In this document: positions 35,457 through 43,013 of the stretch, piece by piece
Layout of the letters: every line of letters starts with the position of its first letter
How positions within the stretch are numbered: position 1 is the stretch's first letter
Notes under the pieces: model-generated
The model's input: only the letters and a program-made list of their open reading frames with translations
The model's database searches: none
Told to the model about the DNA's origin: nothing
Assembly: GCA_020436085.1 (NCBI GenBank)
Contig: JAGQYM010000025.1
Location: forward strand, 1 to 58,509
From: Cyclobacteriaceae bacterium
Lineage (GTDB): Bacteria; Bacteroidota; Bacteroidia; Cytophagales; Cyclobacteriaceae
Length of the DNA: 58,509 nt
Direction of reading: 5' to 3'
Translations under genes and position numbers: made by a program

Positions 35457-35548
35457 ATGAGATATAACCGTGTCAAATTAGGGCAAAATCACTCGGCAAA
35501 ACGGAGAGTGTAAGGTTTAGCTTAAAATTGTTGAAAAAGGATGAGTGG

Positions 35549-36364
35549 CTAGCGAATTCCTTTAGCTTTTTCCCAGTATTGATCCATTTCCGTAAGTGTC
35601 ATTTCACCCATTTTCTTGCCGTCCTTGGCAGATTCAGATTCGAGGTATTGGAATCTTTGAATGAATTTCTTGTTGGTTCGTTCAAGTGCCTCTTCAGGAT
35701 CGATCTGAATGAACCGCGCATAATTGACAAGTGAAAATAAAAGGTCTCCAAACTCTGCCGTAGCTCTTTCTTTGTTGATGGTATCGGCAGAACTGGCATT
35801 GAACTCTTTTTTGAATTCATTCATCTCCTCCTCTACTTTTTCCCAAACTTGTTCTTTCTTTTCCCAATCAAAACCCACACCCCTAGCTTTATCCTGAATC
35901 CTGATTGCTTTAACCAGGGCTGGTAGTGACTTCGGCACTCCTTCAAGCACCGATTTGTTTCCGTGCTTGAGTTTCAGTTTCTCCCAATTGGACTTCACAA
36001 CTTCTTCGTTCTCTGCAATCACATCTCCATAAACATGAGGATGCCTTTCGATTAGCTTATCGCAAATCGCATTCAACACATCAGCCATATCAAATGCTTG
36101 CATCTCAGAAGCAATACGCGAATAGAATGCATTGTGCAACATCAAATCACCAAGTTCTTTTTTGATTTCCTGAAGGTTACCTTCCAATATGGCATCCGAT
36201 AACTCATAGGTCTCTTCAATAGTGAGATGCCGTAGACTCTCAAGGGTTTGTTTTTTGTCCCATGGACAATTTTCCCTGAGCTCATCCATGACCGTAAGCA
36301 ACCGATCAAACGCTTCAAGTTTTGCAGCTCTATTGGTGTCTTCGCTAACGGGTGGTTTTCTCAT
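35549..36364 (-). CDS. mazG: Nucleoside triphosphate pyrophosphohydrolase MazG
   Basis: MazG hydrolyses (d)NTPs to NMPs and pyrophosphate, cleaning the nucleotide pool. Both tandem MazG domains are present: the first with CPWDKKQT, EETYELSDAI and KKELGDLMLH; the second with EEMNEFKKEF and EFGDLLFSLVNYAR; the 271-residue length matches. The ATG at 36364 is preferred over a TTG two codons upstream. A -7-like TTTATTTG ends 3 nt before this ATG, so it too may be leaderless, but with one mismatch and no -33 box. Confidence 0.95.
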   Translation of the reverse strand: MRKPPVSEDTNRAAKLEAFDRLLTVMDELRENCPWDKKQTLESLRHLTIEETYELSDAILEGNLQEIKKELGDLMLHNAFYSRIASEMQAFDMADVLNAICDKLIERHPHVYGDVIAENEEVVKSNWEKLKLKHGNKSVLEGVPKSLPALVKAIRIQDKARGVGFDWEKKEQVWEKVEEEMNEFKKEFNASSADTINKERATAEFGDLLFSLVNYARFIQIDPEEALERTNKKFIQRFQYLESESAKDGKKMGEMTLTEMDQYWEKAKGIR

Positions 36365-36409
36365 GGTCAAATAAACTTAATTCACTTAAGATGTGTTGGA
36401 GAGATACAG

Positions 36410-36417
36410 TACTTTTG
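36410..36417 (+). promoter_or_regulatory. -7 element of the small Cys-rich membrane protein gene
   Basis: TACTTTTG matches TAnnTTTG perfectly, 16 nt before the ATG at 36434. No TTTG is found at -33 spacing. Confidence 0.5.
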
Positions 36418-36433
36418 TCCAAAGTTACACAAC

Positions 36434-36670
36434 ATGGCCATTCTTCTGTTTTCCATAGGGTTTATCGCGCTCTTCTTCATTCTGATGTCTGTCAGACTTA
36501 TTTTTTTGAAGAATGGAGAATTTAGAGGCACTTGTGCATCTCAGAGTCCGTGGCTCGTGAAGGAAGGAACCACCTGCGGCTATTGCGGCAAGACGCTTAG
36601 CGCAGGTGAGGCTTGCCCCAATCCTGAAAGCAACGACTCCTCCGACTTTCCACAGATCAAGAGGTCGTAA
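36434..36670 (+). CDS. Small Cys-rich membrane protein
   Basis: A 78-residue protein: one N-terminal membrane helix (about 2-25, ILLFSIGFIALFFILMSVRL), then a short soluble tail with four Cys (FRGTCAS, TTCGYCGK, EACPNPE). Layout and the Gly/Cys spacing recall NqrM-type (DUF539) proteins, which help mature the sodium-pumping NADH:quinone reductase, but the match is partial and no nqr genes are nearby. The ATG at 36434 is chosen 16 nt after a perfect -7 element; the frame stays open further upstream but overlaps mazG. Metal binding is inferred. Confidence 0.65.
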   Translation: MAILLFSIGFIALFFILMSVRLIFLKNGEFRGTCASQSPWLVKEGTTCGYCGKTLSAGEACPNPESNDSSDFPQIKRS

Positions 36671-36795
36671 AAAAACAGTAGTCTATTTCTTTAGTGGTTT
36701 AGTAGATCAATTCTGCGAGAGGACTCTGACGAAAATCACTGTTCAATCACCCAATTTCAGTTAACTTCGCGTTCGAAAAATCTGGAAATCAGAAC
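36671..36795. other. Spacer upstream of glmM
   Basis: This is 125 nt without a gene. A TAACTTCG (one mismatch to the -7 consensus) lies about 30 nt before the glmM GTG and may be its promoter. Nothing else stands out. Confidence 0.35.
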
Positions 36796-38187
36796 GTGGC
36801 GTTAATAAAATCCATTTCAGGAATTCGAGGAACCATCGGGGGCCATCCTGGTGAAGCTCTTACTCCGATCGATACTGTAAAATTTGCGGCCGCCTACGGC
36901 ACATGGCTGAAATCTAAAAAAGCGAAAAAAGTTGTGATCGGAAGGGATGCACGCCTCTCCGGTGAAATGATCAGCAACCTGGTGAGCAATACACTACAAG
37001 GCCTTGGTCTTGATGTAGTTGATCTGGGACTTTCTACCACCCCAACTGTTGAACTTGCGGTTCCTTTGGAAAAAGCCGATGGAGGAATCATCCTTACCGC
37101 AAGCCACAATCCCATTCAATGGAACGCGCTAAAGCTTTTGAATCGTGAGGGAGAATTTATTTCTGCCGAAGATGGCAAGACGATTTTGGATTTGGCAGCT
37201 AGCGAGTCATTTGATTTTGCACCGGTTGAAAAACTCGGAACGTATAAAGTCGCTAAAGACTATTTCAAAAAACATATAGCATTGGTAAAGAAGCATCCGC
37301 TCGTGGATGCGAAGGCGATAAAGAAGGCGAAATTCAAAATTGCTATTGATGCCGTAAACTCTACTGGTGGAATTGTAATACCCGCCTTGCTCGAAGAACT
37401 CGGTGTTAAAAAAGTAAAAAAACTCTATTGTACTCCCAACGGAGAATTCCCTCACAACCCAGAGCCGCTTCCCGAAAACCTAAAAGAGATCAGCAAACTA
37501 GTGGTGAAAGGAAAGTATGATCTGGGTATTGTGGTCGATCCGGATGTCGATCGCCTTGCACTGATCCAGGAAGATGGAAAGCCATTTGGAGAAGAGTACA
37601 CGTTGGTTGCGGTAGCAGAATATATCTTGTCGAAGAAAAAAGGAAGTACAGTCTCCAACCTTTCGTCAACCCGTGCGCTCCGAGATGTGACTGAAATGGC
37701 AGGTCAAAAGTATTCGGCTGCAGCTGTGGGGGAAGTAAACGTAGTGAGCGAAATGAAACGAGTGAAGGCAGTGATTGGAGGCGAGGGTAATGGTGGCATC
37801 ATCGTTCCTGATTTTCATTACGGCCGTGATGCACTCATTGGCATTGGTCTTTTCCTAAGTCATCTTGCTAAATCAGGAATGACAACTTCACGACTTCGTA
37901 AGTCTTACCCTGCCTATCATATCTCGAAAAATAAGATTGAGCTTACCCCCGATATCAATGTAGACGAAGTTTTGGAACGAGTAAAAAGAAAACACAAAAA
38001 CGAAAAGGTCAACGCCATTGACGGTGTGAAAATTGATTTTGAAGAACAGAAAGAGTGGGTTCACCTTCGCAAATCAAATACGGAACCTATCATTAGAATC
38101 TATGCCGAGTCTCAGAGCGAAAAGAAAGCTGATGCTTTGGCAGAAAGAATGATTGCGGACATTAAAGAATTGATCAACAAAAATTGA
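36796..38187 (+). CDS. glmM: Phosphoglucosamine mutase
   Basis: GlmM converts glucosamine 6-phosphate to glucosamine 1-phosphate for UDP-GlcNAc and hence peptidoglycan synthesis. Features: phosphoserine loop with Ser103 (TASHNPIQWN), magnesium loop DPDVDR (247-252), sugar-binding GGEGNGG (about 329-335) and phosphate loop RKSNTEPIIR (about 427-436). Start is GTG (MALIKSISGIRGTIGG), which matches the usual N-terminus. At 463 residues it is the Bacteroidetes form; related phosphoglucomutase activity cannot be excluded. A cysteine desulfurase gene follows after 6 nt. Confidence 0.9.
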   Translation: MALIKSISGIRGTIGGHPGEALTPIDTVKFAAAYGTWLKSKKAKKVVIGRDARLSGEMISNLVSNTLQGLGLDVVDLGLSTTPTVELAVPLEKADGGIILTASHNPIQWNALKLLNREGEFISAEDGKTILDLAASESFDFAPVEKLGTYKVAKDYFKKHIALVKKHPLVDAKAIKKAKFKIAIDAVNSTGGIVIPALLEELGVKKVKKLYCTPNGEFPHNPEPLPENLKEISKLVVKGKYDLGIVVDPDVDRLALIQEDGKPFGEEYTLVAVAEYILSKKKGSTVSNLSSTRALRDVTEMAGQKYSAAAVGEVNVVSEMKRVKAVIGGEGNGGIIVPDFHYGRDALIGIGLFLSHLAKSGMTTSRLRKSYPAYHISKNKIELTPDINVDEVLERVKRKHKNEKVNAIDGVKIDFEEQKEWVHLRKSNTEPIIRIYAESQSEKKADALAERMIADIKELINKN

Positions 38188-38193
38188 TGTACT

Positions 38194-39333
38194 ATGAGCA
38201 TCTATCTTGATAACGCTGCCACCACCGCCCTTGATCCAGAAGTATTCGAGGCGATGAAACCATTTATGCTGGAAGATTTCGGAAACCCATCATCTACACA
38301 TAGTCATGGGCGAAAAGTACGCTCAGCCATTGAGATGGGAAGAAAGAGAATTGCTGAGATACTCAATTGCACACCGGGTGAAATCATCTTTACCTCAGGA
38401 GGCACAGAAGCTGACAATGCTATCTTAGTGAGCAGCATCTCTACTTACAAAATCAAGCACGCGATTTCTTCCCCAATTGAACATCATGCCGTAAGCCATA
38501 CACTGGAAGTTCTAGCTAAGGAAGGGGCCATTGAACTACATCTGGTGAAGCTTGACGAGAATGGTAGTGTTGACTATGAAGATCTGGAGAGGCTTTTAAA
38601 AGCGTATCCAGGATCTTTGGTATCGCTGATGCATGCGAACAACGAGATAGGAAATCTATTAGACATTGAGCGAGTGGCTGAACTGGTGGATAAATATAAG
38701 GGCTATTTCCATTCTGATACAGTACAGTCGATCGGCCACTACCGTCATGATTTAAAAAAATTGAAAATCCACGCGATGACAGCAGCCGCACACAAATTTC
38801 ACGGACCGAAGGGTGTGGGCTTTATGTACATTAATAAGGACAAGAAGATCCATCCGTTCGTTCATGGTGGTGCGCAAGAAAGAAGTATGCGCGGTGGTAC
38901 AGAAAATACATTTGGAATCGTGGGATTGGCAAAGGCGATGGAGATTGCATATCGCGAGCTGGAGGAGCATAGAGACTACATTCTTGCGTTAAAGGCAAGA
39001 ATGATCGAACGACTTACAGAGAACATCCCAGGTATTTCTTTCAACGGAACATCCGGGGAGCTCAATAATAGTTTGTACACTGTGCTCAACGTGAGTTTTC
39101 CTGAATCAGAGGAGAACGAAATGTTGCTGTTCAATCTCGACCTTGAAGGTATCTCAGCCTCTGGGGGAAGTGCTTGTTCAAGTGGAGCGCAGGCGGGATC
39201 ACATGTGCTCAACGCCCTCTACCCTGGATCAAAAAGAGGTGCTGTTAGATTTTCATTCAGCAAATTCACAAAACCGGAAGAGATAGACGCTACGGTCGAA
39301 AAGCTGACTGAGTTGTTCGGAGTGAAAGTTTAG
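38194..39333 (+). CDS. Cysteine desulfurase
   Basis: A PLP enzyme of the NifS/IscS class that removes sulfur from cysteine for Fe-S clusters and thiolated tRNA. PLP Lys201 (AAAHKFHGPKG), His97-His98 region (PIEHHAV), and the mobile-loop Cys328 (GGSACSSGAQAGSHVL) are all visible; 379 residues fits group I. It lies 6 nt after glmM, an unrelated function, so co-transcription is by position only. Its 3' end overlaps the convergent lipoprotein gene by 4 nt. IscS versus NifS-type cannot be decided without the isc/suf context. Confidence 0.92.
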   Translation: MSIYLDNAATTALDPEVFEAMKPFMLEDFGNPSSTHSHGRKVRSAIEMGRKRIAEILNCTPGEIIFTSGGTEADNAILVSSISTYKIKHAISSPIEHHAVSHTLEVLAKEGAIELHLVKLDENGSVDYEDLERLLKAYPGSLVSLMHANNEIGNLLDIERVAELVDKYKGYFHSDTVQSIGHYRHDLKKLKIHAMTAAAHKFHGPKGVGFMYINKDKKIHPFVHGGAQERSMRGGTENTFGIVGLAKAMEIAYRELEEHRDYILALKARMIERLTENIPGISFNGTSGELNNSLYTVLNVSFPESEENEMLLFNLDLEGISASGGSACSSGAQAGSHVLNALYPGSKRGAVRFSFSKFTKPEEIDATVEKLTELFGVKV

Positions 39334-40109
39334 TTGTTAAGTACCCCATCATCTACCCAGCAGGCAATCAATTGAATCTGATCTGCAGGCATGGGTTCGT
39401 CAAAGGGCATCGACTTGTTTTGTGTTCTTGTCCTGATTTCACTAGCCAGTGATTTCACATTTTCAAACTTCGACAGGTCGGCCCTTCCGGTACCTGCAAC
39501 ATGGCAGGTGGATTTGGCACACCGTGTATCAATAATGGGTTTGATGTCCGTGGCCCAGGAAACTGAGGTGTTACCGCGAGGCACATTTACTCCCAAAACA
39601 AACTCGCAACCCTCGGCATCAACAACAGTAACTTCATGAATGCCAGATTTCAATGACACAATTTCAGGATTGCTGTTCACCGCATTTTTATATCTGAACT
39701 GATATGGAGCGGTTCCCCCTGTTGGGGAAACCTGAAGGCTGCCATTTCCTGCGAGACAGTCCGTATCTGCAGTCGTAGTTGCGCTAGCTGCCAATCCCGA
39801 GTTGAAATTCGTTAGGTTGATCTCCACGGACTTTGTGCACTGAGCCACATCGATTACTTCAATCACAAATCTCCCACCTTGCAAACCTATAAATGCGCTA
39901 TCTAGTTGCGGTGTTTTATTGTTAAGACTAAAAAGGTACGGTTTGTTGCCACCAAAAGCGGACACACTTATTTGACCATCCGCGGGAGAGCAGGTAGTTG
40001 GATCAAGCTTGCTCTTCAACTCAATTCGCAATGTTGAGCAATCAACTTCTTCCTCCACACCATCGGAACAACCTGCTAGCACAACTAAAAATATCAGTAG
40101 CCGCTTCAC
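39330..40109 (-). CDS. Lipoprotein with SprB-like repeats and a cytochrome c-like domain
   Basis: A 259-residue predicted lipoprotein (VLAGCSDG, Cys14). Two SprB-like repeats follow (about 36-100 and 115-178; GGNKPYLFSLNN and GGTAPYQFRYKN). The C-terminal part (about 185-259) looks like a small c-type cytochrome: CAKSTCH at 197-203 is a CX4CH heme-type motif, with candidate distal ligand Met234 or Met240 (SMPF, PMPAD) and a closing IACWVDDG. Start is GTG, 4 nt after TAAATTCG, so probably leaderless. Heme attachment is inferred; CX4CH is unusual and a bound heme is not certain. Confidence 0.75.
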   Translation of the reverse strand: MKRLLIFLVVLAGCSDGVEEEVDCSTLRIELKSKLDPTTCSPADGQISVSAFGGNKPYLFSLNNKTPQLDSAFIGLQGGRFVIEVIDVAQCTKSVEINLTNFNSGLAASATTTADTDCLAGNGSLQVSPTGGTAPYQFRYKNAVNSNPEIVSLKSGIHEVTVVDAEGCEFVLGVNVPRGNTSVSWATDIKPIIDTRCAKSTCHVAGTGRADLSKFENVKSLASEIRTRTQNKSMPFDEPMPADQIQLIACWVDDGVLNN

Positions 40110-40113
40110 AAAA

Positions 40114-40121
40114 CGAATTTA
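40114..40121 (-). promoter_or_regulatory. -7 element of the cytochrome-like lipoprotein gene
   Basis: Minus strand TAAATTCG, one mismatch to TAnnTTTG, ends 4 nt before the GTG start (complement of 40107-40109). A degenerate ATTG lies 22 nt upstream of the box. Confidence 0.45.
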
Positions 40122-40187
40122 GTAACGGGCGAATAACGATTAGCAATTTCAGGCGCATCCATGTAACACTTAACGAAATCTATCTGG

Positions 40188-41480
40188 CTATCGTACGAAG
40201 TGATTCCTGCTACCAAATCTTTTTACCACTTCCGCCTCCAGGGCATCTCTATGGTTGGGGTGAGCAATATTTACCAACTCCAAAGCACGCTGATGAAGAT
40301 TTTTCCCATAAAGGTAAGCCACCCCAAATTCGGTAATAACGTAGTGTACGTGAGCACGCGTAGTAACCACACCTGCGCCTTGCTTCAGAAAAGGCACAAT
40401 TTTAGAATCTCCTCTTTTGGTTACTGACTGCATGGCAATAATCGGTTTACCCTTGTCAGACAGCGATGCACCACGAATGAAGTCCATCTGTCCACCTACT
40501 CCTGAATAGTGATAGGTTCCGATAGAATCTGAGCACACCTGTCCAGTAAGATCAATTTCCAATGCACTGTTAATTGCTACCACTTTTGGATTTGTGCGAA
40601 TGATGCGGCCATCATTTACATAGTCTGCTTCTAAAAACTCAAATACAGGGTTATCATCCACATAGTTGTAAAGCTCGCGCGAACCGATCGCAAAAGCTGA
40701 TACAACTTTTTCTGGGTGCTTCTTTTTAAACCGATTGGTAATCACTCCCTTCTTTAAAAGATTGATCACTCCATCAGAAAACATCTCGGTATGTACTCCC
40801 AAGTCTTTACAATGACCAAGGCTTTGCAATACCGCATCAGGTATACATCCAATCCCCATCTGTAGCGTAGCTCCGTCTTCAATCAATCCTGCGCAGTATT
40901 TTCCGATCACCAGATCGCTCTCTGTTACTCTCGATCCATAGATTACTTCAGGAAGCTCGTCTTCACACTCGACCATTGCACTTATTTTGCTCATATGAAC
41001 AAATCCATCACCGTGTGTGCGTGGCATATTAGGATTGACCTGAGCTATCACTTTTTTAGCATGATGAACAGCAGACTTTGCCACATCCACAGACACCCCT
41101 AGCGAACAATAGCCGTGCTTATCAGGAGGCGACACATGAATTAAAGCAACATCTAATTGCAGAATTCCCTTTTCAAAAAGTTTGCTGATTTCGCTGAGGA
41201 AAATAGGAATGTATTCGCCTCTTTCAGAGTTGATGGCTTCCCGTACATTGTCGGAAACAAACAGTGAATTAAAATAGAAACTATCCCTATACTCCTCCTT
41301 TGCAATCGGCAGTTTACCAAGTGTGCTAATGGCAACCAATTCTACACCTTTCAACTCCGTTGCTCTTGCCTCCAGTGCGCGAAGCAAAGTATGGGGTGTT
41401 GCTGCGCTGCCATGAATAAAGACCCTATCGCCCGATTTTACTTGAGCAATTGCCTCCTGGGCGGAAACGTAATTAATCAT
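40188..41480 (-). CDS. Acetyl-CoA hydrolase/CoA-transferase family protein
   Basis: A 430-residue cat1/4-hydroxybutyrate CoA-transferase-type enzyme that moves CoA between carboxylates, acetate being a usual partner. The probable catalytic Glu232 lies in GVHTEMFSDG, and the N-terminal SGDRVFIHGSAATP and C-terminal GVGGQMDFIRGA and HVHYVITEFGVAYL segments are characteristic. No signal peptide. It appears to be a single gene. Which acid it uses cannot be read from the sequence. Confidence 0.9.
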   Translation of the reverse strand: MINYVSAQEAIAQVKSGDRVFIHGSAATPHTLLRALEARATELKGVELVAISTLGKLPIAKEEYRDSFYFNSLFVSDNVREAINSERGEYIPIFLSEISKLFEKGILQLDVALIHVSPPDKHGYCSLGVSVDVAKSAVHHAKKVIAQVNPNMPRTHGDGFVHMSKISAMVECEDELPEVIYGSRVTESDLVIGKYCAGLIEDGATLQMGIGCIPDAVLQSLGHCKDLGVHTEMFSDGVINLLKKGVITNRFKKKHPEKVVSAFAIGSRELYNYVDDNPVFEFLEADYVNDGRIIRTNPKVVAINSALEIDLTGQVCSDSIGTYHYSGVGGQMDFIRGASLSDKGKPIIAMQSVTKRGDSKIVPFLKQGAGVVTTRAHVHYVITEFGVAYLYGKNLHQRALELVNIAHPNHRDALEAEVVKRFGSRNHFVR

Positions 41481-41550
41481 TCTCTTCCAATTTTCGCGAG
41501 CAAGTTACTGATGTGTTTGATTAGTTGCAGCCAATACATCGGTATTTGAC

Positions 41551-41558
41551 TAATTTTG
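41551..41558 (+). promoter_or_regulatory. -7 element of the DUF2520 gene
   Basis: TAATTTTG is a perfect TAnnTTTG match, 7 nt before the ATG at 41566, predicting a leader of only 2-3 nt. A GTTG 23 nt upstream is a possible weak -33. Confidence 0.5.
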
Positions 41559-41565
41559 GCTCCCA

Positions 41566-42357
41566 ATGTCGAAGCATTCTGTGTCATTTATTGGTTCGGG
41601 TAATCTTGCGTGGCATCTCGCTCCCGCACTTGACAATATGGGTTATGTGGTTCGGGAGGTATATAGCAGAAACCCATCTCACGCGAAAGAGCTTACCAAA
41701 AGGCTATACCAGGCAGAAACGAAAAATAGCCTCGACTTTTCGTCAAGTAGTTCCAATATTTTCATAATAGCTGTGGCTGATGATGCCATCCAATCGATTG
41801 CCCAGGAATTAATTTTACCGGATGATGCGGTGCTTGTTCATACTTCCGGAAGCCAACCGTTAAGCTTATTAGGATATGCAGCTACCCCAAACATTGGTGT
41901 CTTCTATCCACTACAGACATTTTCGAAAAACAAAAAAATTGATTTTCAGCAGATTCCAATTTTTATAGAAAGTGAAACGAAAGACACAGAGCGCGAACTG
42001 AGGAGAATGGCTGAAACGATTAGTAAAAATGTAAAAGCAATAACCTCAACTGAACGAAAGGCCCTTCACGTTGCTGCGGTGTTTGTTTCAAACTTTACCA
42101 ATCATATGCTCACCATTGGAAAGGACTTGTTGGAACAACATCATCTGGATTTTAATATTTTAAAACCGCTAATTTCAGAAACGTTAAATAAGAGCTTAGT
42201 CATCGGACCTGATCAATCACAGACGGGTCCAGCCGTTAGAGGAGACCTGGAAATTTTGGACAAGCATCTTGAGTTTCTGAAAAATAACGAATCACTGGCT
42301 GCGATCTACAAATATGTAAGCCAACACATCATCGACACCTATGATGTGGGAGAATAA
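41566..42357 (+). CDS. Rossmann-like and DUF2520 domain-containing protein
   Basis: A 263-residue cytoplasmic protein. The N-terminal Rossmann domain shows the dinucleotide loop FIGSGNLAWHLA at 8-19, and IAVADDAI later; the DUF2520 helical domain follows (about 130-255, with TSTERKALHVAAVFVSNFTNH and QTGPAVRGD). The fold resembles 6-phosphogluconate dehydrogenase/ProC-type NAD(P) oxidoreductases; the substrate is unknown. A strong hairpin terminator follows, shared with the convergent DUF1573 gene. Confidence 0.88.
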   Translation: MSKHSVSFIGSGNLAWHLAPALDNMGYVVREVYSRNPSHAKELTKRLYQAETKNSLDFSSSSSNIFIIAVADDAIQSIAQELILPDDAVLVHTSGSQPLSLLGYAATPNIGVFYPLQTFSKNKKIDFQQIPIFIESETKDTERELRRMAETISKNVKAITSTERKALHVAAVFVSNFTNHMLTIGKDLLEQHHLDFNILKPLISETLNKSLVIGPDQSQTGPAVRGDLEILDKHLEFLKNNESLAAIYKYVSQHIIDTYDVGE

Positions 42358-42386
42358 AAAAGGGTAACAGTGATCTATTACCCTTT
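42355..42386. terminator. Bidirectional terminator
   Basis: Perfect 9-bp arms AAAGGGTAA (42359-42367) and TTACCCTTT (42378-42386) with a 10-nt loop. On the minus strand the stem runs into a six-T tract (A-run at 42356-42361), so it best terminates the DUF1573 gene; the plus-strand tail is short but may serve the DUF2520 gene. Confidence 0.8.
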
Positions 42387-42406
42387 CCGATTATGCTTAA
42401 GTCTTT

Positions 42407-42820
42407 CTATTCCTGAACAACAACTTCTCCTTTGATGGAGAGCTGCTTGAACCCCTGGTCAACGTTGGCCATCACAGTCACCGACTTATTGAATGCGCCC
42501 ATTGCTGCAGCGTTGTAGGTTGCTTTGATGAAGCCCTGACCTCCGGGAGGAATTGGTTCTTTTGACCAGTCAGGTGTAGTACATCCACAACTTGCCTGAA
42601 CGTTGGTAATCACCAGAGGAGTTTTTCCTGTATTGGTGAATTTGAATTCGTGAGTCACAGGTACGCCTTGTTTGATTTTTCCAAAATCGTGCGAAGCCGC
42701 ATCCCATTCAAAAACGGCCATAGCTGAAGATGACCCTTCACTACCTGCCGCAGCAGATACTTGAGCAAAGCTTGTGGCAGAAGCGAAAACCAAAACTGCC
42801 AGAACAATCAAATTTCTCAT
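42407..42820 (-). CDS. DUF1573 domain protein
   Basis: A 137-residue exported protein: signal peptide 1-19 (ending SFAQ) and one DUF1573 immunoglobulin-like domain (about 38-135) with the family's hallmarks HDFGKIKQG, FTNTGKTPLVI and SCGCTTPDW. Such proteins are very common in Bacteroidetes, probably in the periplasm, function unknown. It is a single gene with its own terminator, divergent from the second kinase operon. Confidence 0.92.
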   Translation of the reverse strand: MRNLIVLAVLVFASATSFAQVSAAAGSEGSSSAMAVFEWDAASHDFGKIKQGVPVTHEFKFTNTGKTPLVITNVQASCGCTTPDWSKEPIPPGGQGFIKATYNAAAMGAFNKSVTVMANVDQGFKQLSIKGEVVVQE

Positions 42821-42938
42821 TTCTTTAGATTTTTAAAGGTTAAACTTATTTGCCCAACCTGAAGTTCAAAAATATCGAAAAATATCCTGATCGCCAGATT
42901 GTATGTTACAAACATCAATAGAAGTGCCAAATGTGGCT

Positions 42939-42981
42939 GTTAATGACTTTGTAATAAGTGTTAACGACTTGTTAAACTTAA
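42939..42981. promoter_or_regulatory. Tandem GTTAA array, candidate response-regulator site (copy 2)
   Basis: GTTAA starts at 42939 (GTTAATGACTT), 42960 (GTTAACGACTT) and 42971 (GTTAAACTTAA), with a degenerate GTAAT at 42951: steps of 12, 9 and 11. The first starts 75 bases before the GTG of the kinase gene, against 76 in the first kinase operon. The helical-phase spacing suits an OmpR-type regulator bound as tandem dimers. Confidence 0.6.
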
Positions 42982-43001
42982 TTTTAGGCATAAATACTCT
43001 C

Positions 43002-43009
43002 TAACTTTG
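43002..43009 (+). promoter_or_regulatory. -7 element of the second kinase/regulator operon
   Basis: TAACTTTG, perfect to consensus, ends 4 nt before the GTG start at 43014, predicting a leaderless transcript. No TTTG lies at -33 spacing; the GTTAA array sits just upstream instead. Confidence 0.65.
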
Positions 43010-43013
43010 TAAG

